From the NCBI GenBank assembly GCA_045578425.1, contig JAZNKF010000005.1, positions 1 through 6,000 on the forward strand: 6,000 nt of DNA. Direction: 5' to 3'. Origin of the DNA: RGIG3009 sp045578425. Lineage in GTDB: Bacteria; Bacillota; Clostridia; Oscillospirales; Acutalibacteraceae. How positions within the stretch are numbered: position 1 is the stretch's first letter; each line of letters begins with the position of its first letter. Position numbers and translations under genes: made by a program. Shown in pieces: positions 5,943 through 6,000 of this stretch. A model generated the notes under the pieces. That model did not search any database. It was not told where the DNA came from and was given only the letters and a program-made list of their open reading frames with translations.

Positions 5943-5970
5943 CGTAAAGAGTTCGACTCCCGCCAGCCTA
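5943..5970 (-). repeat. Right inverted repeat arm
   Basis: Read on the minus strand it begins TAGGCTGGCGGGAGTCGAAC, the partner of the left arm. On the plus strand the inner part can also fold locally: GGCG (5941-5944) with CGCC (5961-5964), and GAGT (5949-5952) with ACTC (5956-5959). Confidence 0.8.
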
Positions 5971-6000
5971 TGCACAAGGTTGTTTCGCCTTCTCAGAGTT

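Larger units (their letters stand above)
5695..5970. repeat. Inverted-repeat-bounded non-coding element with internal hairpins (MITE-like or structured RNA)
   Basis: The segment is bounded by a 28-nt inverted repeat (5695-5722 and 5943-5970) with 25 matching positions; the outer 20 nt have a single mismatch. The repeat ends exactly at TA on both sides, and the next bases (T at 5694, T at 5971) no longer match, so the boundary is sharp. Inside are a GAAA-capped 7-bp hairpin (5767-5784), a 7-bp stem with a 3-nt loop (5819-5835), a 10-bp A/T-rich arm pair with one bulge enclosing that stem (5805-5815 with 5851-5860), and a 7-bp stem with one G-U pair (5883-5900). Both ends contain GTTCGACTC, like a tRNA T-loop, but no tRNA folds. 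No plausible protein is encoded. It may be a non-autonomous mobile element inserted at TA, an invertible segment or an RNA gene. Confidence 0.6.

Noticed and set aside
5941..5970. tRNA or tmRNA 3' end suggested by GTTCGACTC followed by CCGCCAGCC
   Set aside because: The five bases on each side of the supposed T-loop do not pair, no matching acceptor, D-arm or anticodon arm is found, and no CCA follows. The same motif occurs inverted at the other end, so it belongs to the repeat.
5792..5977. 61-residue minus-strand open frame (MCIGWRESNSLRL...)
   Set aside because: It lies across the inverted-repeat element, has no ribosome binding site or family resemblance, and its N-terminus is simply the translated right repeat arm.

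Overview
The window looks like a chromosomal segment of a low-to-mid G+C Gram-positive anaerobe, most likely a Clostridia/Oscillospirales-type gut bacterium. This is inferred from the strong AAGGAG-type ribosome binding sites, the sigma-A style promoters, the lipoprotein, and the gene families present (DUF4430 lipoprotein, ECF-type S component, YdbS/YdbT-like bacterial PH proteins, Big_2 and CBM-like surface modules). No marker gene fixes the genus. All six protein genes I can support lie on the minus strand, so transcription runs from high to low coordinates.

Layout in transcription order. (1) 5971-6000 is an unassigned edge. (2) 5695-5970 is a non-coding element of about 276 bp bounded by near-perfect inverted repeats ending in TA. 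It contains several strong hairpins and is the least explained part of the window. (3) 5603-2620 is a tight four-gene unit: DUF4430 lipoprotein, ECF S component, YdbS-like protein, YdbT-like protein. Its genes overlap by 4 nt, are separated by 17 nt, and overlap by 14 nt. It ends in a perfect 10-bp terminator hairpin at 2589-2612. (4) 2445-1693 is an AAC(3)-family N-acetyltransferase gene with its own promoter and terminator. (5) 1452-1 is the N-terminal 484 codons of a large exported protein made of carbohydrate-binding-like modules and a bacterial Ig-like domain. It is driven by a near-consensus promoter with an AT-rich upstream region and a hairpin-rich leader, and it runs off the left edge.

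How the genes may work together: the lipoprotein and S component look like a small-molecule (possibly vitamin) uptake pair that would need an ECF energizing module encoded elsewhere. The YdbS/YdbT pair are membrane PH-domain proteins whose Bacillus relatives are linked to resistance to membrane-active antimicrobials. The acetyltransferase may be a resistance or housekeeping acyltransferase. The modular surface protein probably binds glycans. The most interesting targets are the inverted-repeat element at the right, the recent internal duplication in the surface protein, and the alternating TTGTCG boxes in that gene's leader.
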